A DNA stretch of 64,000 nucleotides. It comes from Pseudomonas allokribbensis (GTDB taxonomy: Bacteria; Pseudomonadota; Gammaproteobacteria; Pseudomonadales; Pseudomonadaceae). A model generated the notes under the pieces. The model was given only the letters and a program-made list of their open reading frames with translations, was not told the origin of the DNA and ran no database searches. The position numbers and the translations under genes are program-made. The stretch spans positions 5,031,001 to 5,095,000 of the forward strand of contig NZ_CP062252.1 in NCBI RefSeq assembly GCF_014863605.1. The letters run 5' to 3'. Positions 35,557 through 45,117 of the stretch are shown piece after piece; the stretch's first letter is position 1; the number at the start of each line of letters is the position of its first letter.

Positions 35557-37245
35557 TCAGGCGATATCGCGCAACTCACGCCGCAGAATCTTCCCGACAG
35601 GCGTCATCGGCAACGACTCACGCAGCACGATGTGTTTCGGCACCTTGTACGCGGTGAAATTCTCTTTGCAGTAGGCCTTCAGTTCTTCCAGGCTCACGCC
35701 GGTTTCCCGTGCCACCACAAACAGCTTCACCGCTTCCCCGGAACGTTCGTCCGGCACGCCGATCACCGCGCAGTTGGCGACTTTCGGGTGGGCCATCACC
35801 ACGTCTTCGATTTCGTTCGGGTACACGTTGAAACCGGAGACGATGATCATGTCCTTCTTGCGATCGACGATACGCACGAAACCGTCCGGGTCGATCACCG
35901 CAATGTCGCCGGACTTGAACCAGCCCTCGGCATCCAGCACCTCGGCGGTGGCCTCGGGTTTCTGCCAGTAGCCCTTCATGATCTGCGGGCCCTTGATGCA
36001 CAGTTCGCCGCGCTCGCCCAAAGGTTGCTCGACGCCGTCGTCATTGATGACTTTCAGCCGAGTGCCCGGCACCGGCAGACCGACCGTGCCGATTCGTGAA
36101 AGATCGCCGTAAGGGTTGGTGCAGGCTACCGGCGAAGTTTCGGTCAGGCCGTAGCCTTCGGTGATGCGGCAACCGGTGAGCTGCTCCCAGCGCTCGGCGG
36201 TGGCCTTGACCAGCGCAGTGCCGCCGGAGTTGGTGAGCTTGAGGGTGGAGAAATCCAGGGTCTTGAAGTCCGGATGATCCATCAGCGCGACGAACAGCGT
36301 GTTGAGCCCCAGCAGCGCCGAGAACTTCCAGTTCTTCAGTTCCTTGATGAAGCCGCCGATGTCTCGCGGATTGGTGATCAGCACGTTGTGATTGCCGGAC
36401 ACCATCATGCACATGCAATTCGCGGTGAAGGCATAGATGTGGTACAGCGGCAGCGGCGCGATCATCACCTCCTGACCTTCGCGCAGCAGCGGCTGGCCGT
36501 CGCTGCCGAACTGGCCGAGACAGGCGCGAACCTGCTGCATGTTGGCCACCAGATTGCCGTGGGTCAGCATCGCGCCCTTGGCCAGGCCGGTGGTGCCGCC
36601 GGTGTATTGCAGGACGGCGATGTCGTCCAGGCCGACCTTCAGCGGCTTGATGCCCAGGCCCCGGCCCATGCGCAAGGCGCTCTTGAAGGAAATCGCCTGG
36701 GGCAGCGAGTACGCCGGGACCATTTTCTTCACTTTGCTGACCACGGTGTTGACCAGCCAGCCCTTGGCGGTGGGCATCAGGTCGCCCATCTTCGCTTCGA
36801 TCAGGTACTGGATGTCGGTGTCCGGCAGCACTTCCTGGACCTTCTGGCCGAACATGTTCAGGTACACCAGCGCCCGGGCGCCGGAGTCCTTGAACTGGTG
36901 ACGCATCTCCCGCGCGGTGTACAGCGGGTTGGTGTTGACCACGATCAGCCCGGCGCGCAGCGCGCCGAACACGGCAATCGGATAATGCAGGACGTTGGGC
37001 ATCTGCACCGCGATGCGATCCCCTGGCACCAGATCGGTGTGGGCTTGCAGGTAACCGGCGAACGCGGCGCTCTGGCGCTCAAGTTCGGCATAGGTCAGGG
37101 TCACGCCCATGTTGCTGAACGCCGGGCGATCAGCGAATTTCTTGCAGGAACGCTCGAACACCTCGATCACCGACTTGAACTCACCCACGTCGATGTCCAG
37201 GGGTACGCCCGCCGGGCGTTTGTCATTCCAGAAATCAGGTTGCAT
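35557..37245 (-). CDS. fadD2: Long-chain fatty acid CoA ligase
   Basis: A 562-residue acyl-CoA synthetase paralogous to fadD1, with YTGGTTGLAKGAMLTHGN near 210-227, GYGLTETSP near 361-369 and the FACS motif SGDIAVIDPDGFVRIVDRKK. The two proteins agree closely along their length. The position upstream of fadD1 and beside the hydrolase and MaoC genes matches PA3300-PA3302. The leader reads AAGAACAATG, an AAnAAnAA match touching the start codon, so Hfq/Crc control is possible. Confidence 0.95.
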   Translation of the reverse strand: MQPDFWNDKRPAGVPLDIDVGEFKSVIEVFERSCKKFADRPAFSNMGVTLTYAELERQSAAFAGYLQAHTDLVPGDRIAVQMPNVLHYPIAVFGALRAGLIVVNTNPLYTAREMRHQFKDSGARALVYLNMFGQKVQEVLPDTDIQYLIEAKMGDLMPTAKGWLVNTVVSKVKKMVPAYSLPQAISFKSALRMGRGLGIKPLKVGLDDIAVLQYTGGTTGLAKGAMLTHGNLVANMQQVRACLGQFGSDGQPLLREGQEVMIAPLPLYHIYAFTANCMCMMVSGNHNVLITNPRDIGGFIKELKNWKFSALLGLNTLFVALMDHPDFKTLDFSTLKLTNSGGTALVKATAERWEQLTGCRITEGYGLTETSPVACTNPYGDLSRIGTVGLPVPGTRLKVINDDGVEQPLGERGELCIKGPQIMKGYWQKPEATAEVLDAEGWFKSGDIAVIDPDGFVRIVDRKKDMIIVSGFNVYPNEIEDVVMAHPKVANCAVIGVPDERSGEAVKLFVVARETGVSLEELKAYCKENFTAYKVPKHIVLRESLPMTPVGKILRRELRDIA

Positions 37246-37494
37246 TGTTCTTGTCCTCTTTACCTGAGCCGATCCGGGGCCGCTTCGCTGTCATTTTTCT
37301 CTTGTCCTTGAAAAAGCCGAAAGCAAAAAGCGGGGCTTCACGGACACTAGCAGCTATGGTCATTCAGGCAAATATGGGCGACGTCCTCATTGATCGTGTG
37401 AATCTTCCAGCCGTGGTGTGAGCTGATCGGACGCGCTATACAATGCAACCTCTGCTGGCCCCTGCAGCAAAAGCATGCAGCAAAAGGAATCGCC

Positions 37495-38439
37495 ATGATC
37501 CACGACACTTTCTGGCTGGACGCGAGTGACCGCAGCCGCCTCTTCGTCAACCAATGGTTGCCGAACGCGCCGCTGAAGGCCCTAGTTCTTCTGGCTCACG
37601 GCATGGCCGAGCACAGCGCTCGGTATGCGCGACTGGCCGAGTCGTTCTGCGCCGAAGGTTACGGTGTTTACGCGCCCGATCAGCGCGGGCATGGCAAAAC
37701 CGCCGATCATGGGACGCTCGGGCATTTCGCCGATGACGATGGCTGGTGCAAGGTGGTCGGCGATCTCGCGAGCCTCAACCAGTTCCTCGGCCAGCGTCAT
37801 CCGGGCGTGCCGATCGTGCTGCTCGGGCACAGCATGGGCAGCTACATCGCGCAGGCTTATTTACTGCATCACAGCGCCAGCCTGCACGGCGCAATTCTCA
37901 GCGGCTCGAATTTCCAGCCGGTGGCGCTGTACCGCGCAGCCCGGCAGATCGCCCGGTTCGAAAAGCTGCGCCAGGGCGCCAAGGGCCGCAGCGCGCTGAT
38001 CGAATGGCTGTCGTTCGGCTCGTTCAACAATAAATTCAAACCGGCGCGCACCGCGTTTGACTGGCTGAGTCGCGACCCGGCCGAAGTCGACAAGTACGCC
38101 ACCGATCCGCTGTGCGGCTTTCGCTGCACCAATCAGTTGTGGATCGACCTGCTCGGCGGGTTGCAGCAAATCAGCAAAGCGTCCAATCTCGCCCAGATCG
38201 ACCCGGGCCTGCCGCTGCTGGTGATTGGCGGCGAATGTGATCCGGTGAGCGAAGGCAAGCGTCTGACTGATCTGGCCAATGCCTTGCGCTCGGCCGGCAG
38301 CCACAATCTGCAACTGAAGATCTACCCGCAGGCGCGGCACGAATTGTTCAACGAGACCAACCGCGACGAAGTGACCGCCGATGTGCTGGCCTGGATCGAC
38401 CAGGCCCTGAGCCATCGCCGACCGCACCGCAGCGAATAA
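37495..38439 (+). CDS. Alpha/beta hydrolase, lysophospholipase / monoacylglycerol lipase type
   Basis: A 314-residue serine hydrolase of the PldB-like family. The oxyanion region is HGMAEHSARY near 35-44, the nucleophile is in GHSMGSY near 105-111, and the acid and His appear as GGECDP and QARHELFNE. No signal peptide is seen. It probably frees fatty acids from lysolipids or monoglycerides for FadD. It is divergent from fadD2 across 249 bases and 42 bases upstream of the MaoC gene. Corresponds to PA3301. Confidence 0.9.
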   Translation: MIHDTFWLDASDRSRLFVNQWLPNAPLKALVLLAHGMAEHSARYARLAESFCAEGYGVYAPDQRGHGKTADHGTLGHFADDDGWCKVVGDLASLNQFLGQRHPGVPIVLLGHSMGSYIAQAYLLHHSASLHGAILSGSNFQPVALYRAARQIARFEKLRQGAKGRSALIEWLSFGSFNNKFKPARTAFDWLSRDPAEVDKYATDPLCGFRCTNQLWIDLLGGLQQISKASNLAQIDPGLPLLVIGGECDPVSEGKRLTDLANALRSAGSHNLQLKIYPQARHELFNETNRDEVTADVLAWIDQALSHRRPHRSE

Positions 38440-38481
38440 TTTTTTGTGGATTCATTTAATCCGTCACAGGAATCAAGACCG

Positions 38482-38952
38482 ATGACCCAGGTTACCAACA
38501 TCCCTTACGAAGCCCTCGAAGTCGGCCAGACCGCCAGCTACAGCAAGACTGTCGAAGAGCGTGACATCCAGCTGTTCGCCGCGATGTCCGGCGACCACAA
38601 CCCGGTGCACCTGGACGCCGAGTTCGCCGCCGCCAGCATGTTCAAGGAACGCATCGCCCACGGCATGTTCAGCGGCGCGCTGATCAGTGCGGCCGTGGCG
38701 TGCGAGCTGCCTGGGCCGGGCACCATTTATATCGGTCAGCAGATGAGCTTCCAGAAGCCGGTAAAGATCGGCGACACCCTGACCGTACGCCTGGAAATCC
38801 TCGAGAAACTGCCGAAATTCCGCGTGCGCATTGCCACTCGCGTATTCAACCAGCGCGATGAATTGGTCGTGGACGGTGAAGCCGAGATTCTGGCTCCGCG
38901 TAAACAACAGACCGTTACCCTGCCGACCTTGCCGGCGATCAGCATCGGCTGA
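38482..38952 (+). CDS. MaoC-family dehydratase / enoyl-CoA hydratase
   Basis: A 156-residue hot-dog fold protein. The hydratase-2 motif is FAAMSGDHNPVHLDAEFA near 35-52, whose Asp and His are catalytic. It probably hydrates (R)-specific enoyl-CoA, linking beta-oxidation to hydroxyacyl pools. The ATG at 38482 with AGGA upstream is chosen over an upstream GTG. It follows the hydrolase gene closely and has a strong terminator. Corresponds to PA3302. Confidence 0.92.
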   Translation: MTQVTNIPYEALEVGQTASYSKTVEERDIQLFAAMSGDHNPVHLDAEFAAASMFKERIAHGMFSGALISAAVACELPGPGTIYIGQQMSFQKPVKIGDTLTVRLEILEKLPKFRVRIATRVFNQRDELVVDGEAEILAPRKQQTVTLPTLPAISIG

Positions 38953-38976
38953 TCAATCTCGGTTAAATCCGGACAC

Positions 38977-39007
38977 AAAAAAACGCCAGACTAGCTGGCG
39001 TTTTTTC
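38977..39007. terminator. Bidirectional terminator
   Basis: AAAAAACGCCAG pairs with CTGGCGTTTTTT over five bases, between the MaoC gene and a convergent gene. Confidence 0.92.
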
Positions 39008-39021
39008 TTGGCCTCGAACGC

Positions 39022-39489
39022 TTAAGAGCGTGCGCGAGCCTGGTTACGCAGGGCTTTCACTTGATCGTGATTACGTTGCACGCCGTGGTACTGGCGTTCG
39101 ACCAGATCACGGATGCCCACCAGGTTGTGCTTGTTGATCTTCTCGATCGCTTCACGATAGGCCTTCAGGGCATGGTCTTCACCGCGCTCGGCTTCGTTGA
39201 GCACCGCTTCTTCGTCCTTGCCGGTAAACACGGCTTTGACGTCGACCCAGCGACGATGCAGATCGCCGCTGACGCTGGTGGAAGTTTCCGGATCGCCACC
39301 CATTGAACGCACGGTCGCCTGCAATTCGGCGGCAGCCGTAGCGCAGTCGGCGGAGCGTTTCACGAACAGGGTTTTCAGTTCAGGGTGTTTGATGTCTTCT
39401 GCACAGGTCTTGAACCCTTCCTGACCGTCCTTGCTGGTTTCAATCAGGTCGTTGAGGACGGAGATGGCTTCTTTATTGAGGTCAGTCAT
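39022..39489 (-). CDS. PA2169-family four-helix-bundle protein (DUF2383)
   Basis: A 155-residue helical protein with the ferritin-like four-helix pattern of DUF2383: VLNDLIETSKDGQEGFKTCA, CATAAAELQATVRSMGG, EAVLNEAERGEDHALKAYRE and the last helix ending RNQARARS. No export signal. PA2169-type proteins are induced under low oxygen or stress; biochemical activity is unknown. Monocistronic. Confidence 0.9.
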   Translation of the reverse strand: MTDLNKEAISVLNDLIETSKDGQEGFKTCAEDIKHPELKTLFVKRSADCATAAAELQATVRSMGGDPETSTSVSGDLHRRWVDVKAVFTGKDEEAVLNEAERGEDHALKAYREAIEKINKHNLVGIRDLVERQYHGVQRNHDQVKALRNQARARS

Positions 39490-39694
39490 TTTTCAATTCC
39501 TTGCGTTCGGTGGAAGGTGCAAGGAGTGTTGCAGTGGCCGTGCCAGTTTTTTCTATTGAATTTATTCTTTTATTTTCAATAAGTTACTCATAAAGACGAA
39601 ATCTGTATGCCTGTTATTTGCATGATCTGTCATTTGGCCTGCATGCAGAATGCCTGTATTTTCCAGACTGTTTTGAACTCAGACGATCCGTGCA

Positions 39695-39931
39695 ATGAAT
39701 CCCGAAAAACTCGAACTGCTGATTACCCGCGAAATGCCCTTCGGCAAATACAAGGGACGGATCATCGCCGACCTCCCCGGCCCGTACCTGAACTGGTTCG
39801 CCCGGGAAGGTTTCCCCCACGGCGAACTCGGCGGCCTGTTGGCGCTGATGCAGGAAATCGATCACAACGGCCTGTCGGAGCTGCTTGAACCGCTGCGCGC
39901 CAAACATGGCAAACCCGCCCCGCGCCACTGA
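39695..39931 (+). CDS. DUF3820-family protein
   Basis: A 78-residue protein with the DUF3820 pattern MPFGKYKGRIIADLPGPYLN and WFAREGFPHGELG. This family is described as a putative quorum-sensing-regulated factor related to exonuclease-like folds; its function is unproven. The gene lies 24 bases upstream of the aminotransferase gene and is probably co-transcribed. Confidence 0.9.
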   Translation: MNPEKLELLITREMPFGKYKGRIIADLPGPYLNWFAREGFPHGELGGLLALMQEIDHNGLSELLEPLRAKHGKPAPRH

Positions 39932-39955
39932 GGCGCATCCTGATCCGAGTCGACC

Positions 39956-41137
39956 ATGCCCGATAACACCCGCCGCGCCCGAGACGAAGCCTTCTGGCAA
40001 ACCTTCGCCGACCGTTACGACCGCCACCCCGGCCCCGTGAACCTGGAAAACGGCTACTTCGGACGCATGTCGCGCACCGTGGTCGAGGACTACCAGCGCC
40101 ACATCGAGCTGATCAACAACAGCAACTCGATCTACGTGCGCCAACGCTTTGAACAGCACGACAGCCTCGACATCCGCGCGCAACTGGCCGAGTTGATCGG
40201 CGTGCGTGCGCAAAGCATCGCCTTCACTCAGAACGCCACCGCTGGCCTGCAGTCGCTGATCCGCAACTACAACCGTCTCGAACCTGGCGATCAGGTGCTG
40301 ATCTGCGATCTGGAATACGACACGGTCAAGGGCGCCATGCGTTGGCTGGCCCGCCATCGCGGGGTCGAGGTGATCGAGATCGAGCACACGCACCCGGCCA
40401 GCTTCGACAGCCTGCTGGCGACCTACCGCGAAGCCTTCACTCGCTATCCGAAGCTCAAGCTGATGGCGCTGACCCACGTCACCCACCGCACCGGACTGGT
40501 GATGCCGGTGCAGGCCATCGCCTCGCTGGCCAAGGAACATGGCGTCGATATCATCCTCGATGGCGCCCATGCCCTCGGCCAGATCGAGTTCGATCTGGAA
40601 GCGCTGGGCATCGCCTTCGCCGGGTACAACCTGCACAAATGGATCGGCTCGCCGCTGACCCTGGGCTTTCTGTATATCGCCCCGCAACGCTTGGCCGACA
40701 TCGACCCGGACATGGGCGAGATGCATTTCCCGCTCAACGACATCCGCTCGCGCACACCCCACAGCACGCCGAACATTCCGGCGCTGATGACCCTGCCGCT
40801 GGTGTTCGAGGAACACCGCTCACTCGGTGGCGCGGCGGCCAAGGGCGCACGGGTCAATTACCTGCGCAACCTGTGGGTCAGCGCCGTGCGCAATCTGCCG
40901 GGCATCGAAGTCACGACCCCGGACGATCCACGTCTGTATTGCGGCATCACCTCGATGCGTTTTACCCGGCATGCCGACCAGCAGGCGATGGTCGAACGCC
41001 TGCTCAGCGACTACAACCTGTTCACCGTCGTGCGCAACGGTGCAGCCTGCGGGCCATGCATCCGTATCACGCCGTCGTTGACCACGACGGCGGCGGAGAT
41101 CCAGTCGCTGGTTCTGGCGCTGAATGAACTGCGTTAA
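39956..41137 (+). CDS. Class V aminotransferase-fold PLP enzyme
   Basis: A 393-residue pyridoxal-phosphate enzyme like isopenicillin N epimerase and cysteine desulfurase relatives. The cofactor Asp is in DGAHALGQIEFDLEALGI near 200-217, and the Schiff-base Lys in GYNLHKWIGSPLT near 222-234. The N-terminal region binds phosphate through NATAGLQS. No Tat or Sec signal. Reaction unknown. Its stop overlaps the stop of the convergent dioxygenase gene by 3 bases. Confidence 0.88.
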   Translation: MPDNTRRARDEAFWQTFADRYDRHPGPVNLENGYFGRMSRTVVEDYQRHIELINNSNSIYVRQRFEQHDSLDIRAQLAELIGVRAQSIAFTQNATAGLQSLIRNYNRLEPGDQVLICDLEYDTVKGAMRWLARHRGVEVIEIEHTHPASFDSLLATYREAFTRYPKLKLMALTHVTHRTGLVMPVQAIASLAKEHGVDIILDGAHALGQIEFDLEALGIAFAGYNLHKWIGSPLTLGFLYIAPQRLADIDPDMGEMHFPLNDIRSRTPHSTPNIPALMTLPLVFEEHRSLGGAAAKGARVNYLRNLWVSAVRNLPGIEVTTPDDPRLYCGITSMRFTRHADQQAMVERLLSDYNLFTVVRNGAACGPCIRITPSLTTTAAEIQSLVLALNELR

Positions 41138-41850
41138 ACCGTGTACTTGTCGAAGTCCTCGGGCTTGATCTGCGACGACACCGCAAAGGTGTCGATGCCG
41201 ATCGTGAGGTGGCCGAAGTAACCGTCCTCGTGGGAGTCGCGGCCGATCGGCCAGACGCTCAGGGTCGAGGCCTCTCCACCCATGTTGGCGTAATAGACAT
41301 CGTTGGCATTGCACACCGGTACCGAGCCGCGCCCGCGATACGCCTTGGCGTTGAGCACCCCGCGAGAAACCACCTCGGGAAAATACAGCTGCCCGACCCA
41401 GGCCACATTGCGCTCGTCCAGGTATTCGTTGCCGGCGACGATGCGCACCGCCACGTGAATGTGCAGGGCACGTCCGGCATAAAACCCCGGATAGATGGTG
41501 GTGAAGCGCACCCTGCCCTTGTGATCGCTGAACTGACCGCCGCGCAGGTAGGTGTCGTCGTCGGTTCGCGGGATTGAACCGATGTCTTCGACATCGACTT
41601 CCTGGTCCGGGTTGACCCGACTCCAGCCGGAATAGGCGCCCCGTGCGTTGCAGTGCCAGATATCCACCAGTGCACCACTGACCGGTTCGGCGGTCATGGC
41701 ATCGACGATGGTCAGGCGCAGCAGCGAAGGCAGGCCCTCGGCACCTTCGCTGATGTTGCGGCGCAGCAGTTTGGGATTGCGAAAATACGGCCCGGCGACT
41801 TGCTCGGGGGCCAGTTGATAAACCGATGGCGCTGAAGGCTGGTTATCCAT
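41134..41850 (-). CDS. Intradiol ring-cleavage dioxygenase
   Basis: A 238-residue soluble non-haem iron(III) dioxygenase of the catechol/protocatechuate 3,4-dioxygenase family. The family strand VDIWHCNARGAYSGW lies near 84-98. The iron ligands Tyr, Tyr, His, His are in TIYPGFYAGRALHIHVAVR. It cleaves a catechol-type ring between the hydroxyls; the substrate is unknown and no other ring-degradation gene is near. Two tandem palindromes at 41919-41948 stand in its promoter. Confidence 0.9.
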   Translation of the reverse strand: MDNQPSAPSVYQLAPEQVAGPYFRNPKLLRRNISEGAEGLPSLLRLTIVDAMTAEPVSGALVDIWHCNARGAYSGWSRVNPDQEVDVEDIGSIPRTDDDTYLRGGQFSDHKGRVRFTTIYPGFYAGRALHIHVAVRIVAGNEYLDERNVAWVGQLYFPEVVSRGVLNAKAYRGRGSVPVCNANDVYYANMGGEASTLSVWPIGRDSHEDGYFGHLTIGIDTFAVSSQIKPEDFDKYTV

Positions 41851-41918
41851 GACGCGTTCTCTCTTCCATAAGATGAACGCAGGTTAGCGCCACACACCAA
41901 GCCAGGTGCGGTAACTAT

Positions 41919-41948
41919 GTATCTCCAGATAACGTATCTCGAGATAAC
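41919..41948. promoter_or_regulatory. Tandem palindromic operators before the intradiol dioxygenase
   Basis: Two head-to-tail 15-base repeats, GTATCTCCAGATAAC (41919-41933) and GTATCTCGAGATAAC (41934-41948), each built on a TATCTC/GAGATA palindrome. They differ at one base and lie 69-98 bases upstream of the start. Two helical-turn-spaced sites suggest a dimeric repressor, for example MarR-like; the regulator is not in the window neighbourhood. Confidence 0.75.
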
Positions 41949-41965
41949 GAAGGTTTTTTGCGGGC

Positions 41966-42001
41966 AAAAAAAAACGGTGCACCGACCAAGCGCACCGTTA
42001 A
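41966..42001 (-). terminator. Terminator of the zwf-pgl-eda operon
   Basis: AACGGTGC pairs with GCACCGTT, followed on the minus strand by nine T. It lies 50 bases beyond the eda stop. Confidence 0.9.
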
Positions 42002-42050
42002 AGCCGTAGAACACACAACGAAGTGTCAGGAAAAAACTATTTCAGAAACA

Positions 42051-42716
42051 TCAGTCCAGCAGCGCCAGAGCCTCGGCGGTGCATTCCTGAATGCGGGCCC
42101 AGTCGCCGTTCTTGATCCACTCAGGATCCAGCATCCAGCTACCGCCCACGCACATGACGTTTTTCAGCGCCATGTAGCTCTTGATGTTGGCCGGGCCGAC
42201 GCCGCCAGTCGGGCAGAATTTCACTTCGCCGAACGGGCCGCCGAGGGCCTTGATGGCTGCGACGCCGCCGCTGACTTCAGCCGGGAACAGCTTGAAGCGG
42301 CGATAACCCAGGCCATAGCCTTCCATGATGCCGGAGGCGTTGCTGATGCCCGGCAGCAGCGGGATCGGGCTTTCGACACTGGCTTCCAGCAGGTCACGGG
42401 TGATGCCCGGGGTGACGATGAATTGCGAACCGGCCGCTTCCGCCGCAGCCAGCATGTTGCGGTCGAGCACGGTGCCGGCACCGGTCACCAGCTCCGGGCG
42501 CTGTTCGCGCAGGATCTGGATCGCCTTGAGACCGAACTGCGAACGCAGGGTCACTTCCAGCGCGGTCAGACCACCGGCGGCCAGGGCGTCGGCCAGCGGC
42601 AGCACGTCCTGTTCACGGGCGATGGTGATCACCGGCAGGATCCGCGCCTTGGCGCAGAGGCTGTCGATCAGGGCAACTTTGTCCGCCATGGAAACGGTCG
42701 GGGATGGGGTTGTCAT
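42051..42716 (-). CDS. eda: KDPG/KHG aldolase
   Basis: A 221-residue class I aldolase that splits 2-keto-3-deoxy-6-phosphogluconate into pyruvate and glyceraldehyde 3-phosphate, the second Entner-Doudoroff step. The active-site Glu is in ALEVTLRS, the Schiff-base Lys in RRFKLFPAEVSGG, and the phosphate site in FCPTGGV. The ATG at 42716 follows AGGA. It ends the zwf-pgl-eda operon, with 17 bases from the pgl stop. Confidence 0.97.
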   Translation of the reverse strand: MTTPSPTVSMADKVALIDSLCAKARILPVITIAREQDVLPLADALAAGGLTALEVTLRSQFGLKAIQILREQRPELVTGAGTVLDRNMLAAAEAAGSQFIVTPGITRDLLEASVESPIPLLPGISNASGIMEGYGLGYRRFKLFPAEVSGGVAAIKALGGPFGEVKFCPTGGVGPANIKSYMALKNVMCVGGSWMLDPEWIKNGDWARIQECTAEALALLD

Positions 42717-42733
42717 AGCGGCTGTTCCTTGGC

Positions 42734-43447
42734 TCATGGGCACCAGTAAATCTCTAACGTAGGTTGCAGAAACGCGCGAACCGGCATGGCGGCGACGTCG
42801 TTGGATGCCAGTGCGGCATTCAGGGTGGTCAGTTTCGACTGACCGGAAATCGACAGAATCTTGTGCCGTGCCGAGGCCAGCAGTGCCCGGCTCATGGTCA
42901 GGCGTTGACGCGGCACGCTTGGCGCCAGCATCGGCCAGCAACGACGAGTGCCATCGGCTTGCAGGGCTTCAGCCAGGTTCGGACTGTCCGGGAACAGCGA
43001 CGCGGTGTGACCGTCATCGCCCATGCCCAACACCAGCACGTCGATCGGCGGCAACTCGGCGAGCAACCGATCGGCCTGCTCCGCAGCCTGCTCGACGTTG
43101 GCCGCCGCGCTGTAGAGACTGAGGAACTGCGCCTTGGCCGCCGGGCCCTTGAGCAGATACTGCTTGAGCAGGCCGGCGTTGCTGTCGGCGTGTTCGACCG
43201 GCACCCAGCGCTCGTCGGCCAGGGTCACGACGACCTTCGACCAGTCCAGTTCCTGCTTGGCCAGGTGCTGGAAAAACGCCACCGGGCTACGACCGCCGGA
43301 CACCACCAGCACAGCGTTGCCGCGCGCTGTCAATGCATCGCTCAACTGCTTGGCGACATTCAGCGCCAGGCCTTCGGCGAGCAACACCGGGCTCTTGAAT
43401 TCGTGGGCATTCACGCCCGCGGGCAGTTTCACATCAGATATCGCCAT
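42734..43447 (-). CDS. pgl: 6-phosphogluconolactonase
   Basis: A 237-residue hydrolase of the DevB/SOL type that opens 6-phosphogluconolactone. [15 protein letters not shown] near 48-62 and [17 protein letters not shown] near 77-93 form the active site. It overlaps zwf by 14 bases and precedes eda by 17, so the three genes are one transcript and coupled in translation. Confidence 0.96.
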   Translation of the reverse strand: MAISDVKLPAGVNAHEFKSPVLLAEGLALNVAKQLSDALTARGNAVLVVSGGRSPVAFFQHLAKQELDWSKVVVTLADERWVPVEHADSNAGLLKQYLLKGPAAKAQFLSLYSAAANVEQAAEQADRLLAELPPIDVLVLGMGDDGHTASLFPDSPNLAEALQADGTRRCWPMLAPSVPRQRLTMSRALLASARHKILSISGQSKLTTLNAALASNDVAAMPVRAFLQPTLEIYWCP

Positions 43448-44900
43448 ACCACGACCTCCCGTCCCGCGTGATCAATGCAATGGAGCTCATCGGCCCCCAC
43501 GACCCGGCCGCATACGGCTTGGGCGCGTCACCGGACTTTTTCCACCCGGCGATCAACTGGTCACACCACTTCCACGCGGCTTCGATTTCATCTTTACGGA
43601 CAAACAGGTTCTGATTGCCGTTCATCACTTCCAGCAACAACCGCTCGTAGGCGTCGGGGATCCGCGCGCTGCGCCAGGTGTCGGAGAAATTCAGTTGCAA
43701 CGGGCCGCTGCGCAGCTGCATGCCCTTGTCCAGGCCTTGATCCTTGGTCATCACACGCAGGGAAATGCCTTCGTCCGGTTGCAGACGGATGATCAGTTTG
43801 TTGCTGATCTGCAGGCGCTGCTCCGGGGCGAAGATGTAGTGCGACGGTTCCTTGAAGTGGATGACGATCTGCGACAGTTTCTGCGGCATGCGCTTGCCGG
43901 TGCGCAGGTAGAACGGCACGCCGGCCCAGCGCCAGTTGCGGATATCGGCACGCAGGGCGACGAAGGTTTCGGTGTCGCTCTGAGTGTTGGAATTCGGTTC
44001 TTCGAGGTAACCCGGTACGGATTTTCCTTCGCTGTGGCCGGCAATGTACTGGCCGCGCACCACTTGAGTGGTCAGGCCTTCCGGGCTGATCGGCGCCAGG
44101 GCCTTGAGCACTTTCACTTTTTCGTCACGGATGCTGTCGGCGGACAGGTCGGCCGGCGGGTCCATGGCAATCAGGCAAAGCAGTTGCAGCAGGTGGTTCT
44201 GGATCATGTCGCGCAGCTGGCCGGCCTTGTCGAAATAGCCCCAGCGGCCTTCGATGCCGACCTTCTCGGCCACGGTGATTTCCACGTGGGAGATGTAATG
44301 CTGGTTCCACTGGGTTTCGAACAGGCTGTTGGCGAAACGCAGGGCGATCAGGTTTTGTACCGTCTCTTTGCCCAGGTAGTGGTCGATGCGGTAGGTGCGG
44401 TTCTCCGGGAAGAACTGCGCCACGGCGTCGTTGACCTTGCGCGAGGATTCGAGGTCCGAGCCGATCGGTTTTTCCAGCACCACGCGGGTGTTTTCGGCCA
44501 GACCGACTTTCGCCAGGTTCTCGCAGATCGCGCCGTACACCGCCGCCGGGGTGGCGAAGTAGGCAATCATGCGTTGTTTGGTGCCCGCCAGATCGGCCAG
44601 CGCCACGTAATCTTCAGCCTTGAGGAAGTCGACGTGCAGGTAGGTCAGGCGCGCCAGAAAGCGCTCGGCCACGGCCTCGTCCAGTTCCTTGCCCACGTAG
44701 CGGCGCAGTTCGGCAGCAATGAATGCCATGTGCTGCTGTTCAGTGCCTTCTTCACGGGCCAGCGCGATAATACGCGTGTCCTCGTGCAGCAGGCCGGCGC
44801 CATCCAGGTGATAAAGGGCAGGAAACAGCTTGCGCAGGGCCAGATCGCCCAAGGCGCCGAACAAGGCGAAGGTGCACGGTTCAACCGTAATCGAAGGCAT
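43434..44900 (-). CDS. zwf: Glucose-6-phosphate 1-dehydrogenase
   Basis: A 488-residue enzyme oxidising glucose 6-phosphate with NAD(P). The N-terminal nucleotide site [18 protein letters not shown] is near 14-31 and the substrate site [13 protein letters not shown] near 177-189, with the catalytic His. It heads the zwf-pgl-eda operon and is divergent from hexR. Its control region contains a HexR-type operator and an AAnAAnAA motif. Confidence 0.97.
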   Translation of the reverse strand: MPSITVEPCTFALFGALGDLALRKLFPALYHLDGAGLLHEDTRIIALAREEGTEQQHMAFIAAELRRYVGKELDEAVAERFLARLTYLHVDFLKAEDYVALADLAGTKQRMIAYFATPAAVYGAICENLAKVGLAENTRVVLEKPIGSDLESSRKVNDAVAQFFPENRTYRIDHYLGKETVQNLIALRFANSLFETQWNQHYISHVEITVAEKVGIEGRWGYFDKAGQLRDMIQNHLLQLLCLIAMDPPADLSADSIRDEKVKVLKALAPISPEGLTTQVVRGQYIAGHSEGKSVPGYLEEPNSNTQSDTETFVALRADIRNWRWAGVPFYLRTGKRMPQKLSQIVIHFKEPSHYIFAPEQRLQISNKLIIRLQPDEGISLRVMTKDQGLDKGMQLRSGPLQLNFSDTWRSARIPDAYERLLLEVMNGNQNLFVRKDEIEAAWKWCDQLIAGWKKSGDAPKPYAAGSWGPMSSIALITRDGRSWYGDI

Positions 44901-44903
44901 GAT

Positions 44904-44915
44904 GTTTGTTCTTTT
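44904..44915 (-). promoter_or_regulatory. Candidate Hfq/Crc motif, zwf leader
   Basis: The minus strand reads AAAAGAACAAAC four bases before the zwf ATG, with AAGAACAA matching AAnAAnAA. Confidence 0.5.
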
Positions 44916-44964
44916 ATCAAGTTAAGCTACAAATACCTTTTTTCAAGGCATCACTCAAGGGAAA

Positions 44965-44985
44965 ATGTAGTAATAACCACAACAT
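44965..44985. promoter_or_regulatory. HexR operator between zwf and hexR
   Basis: An imperfect palindrome ATGTAGTAAT-A-ACCACAACAT (7 of 10 positions symmetric). It contains TAGT-N7-ACAA, one mismatch from the HexR consensus TTGT-N7-ACAA. It is 65 bases upstream of zwf and 133 upstream of hexR. Confidence 0.8.
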
Positions 44986-45117
44986 TTTCGCAAAATACAG
45001 ATTCCGAGTGGTGGTCGGTCGGAGCCATCAGTAGGATAGGCCACCGTCACGGGCCACATCAAAGGCCCAATTTGCATAGCCGCGCGCTTATCGGCGCCGG
45101 TGAATCTAGGAATTCTT

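Noticed and set aside
39607..39888. Frame overlapping the DUF3820 gene
   Set aside because: It lacks a ribosome site and is out of frame with the clearly conserved DUF3820 reading.
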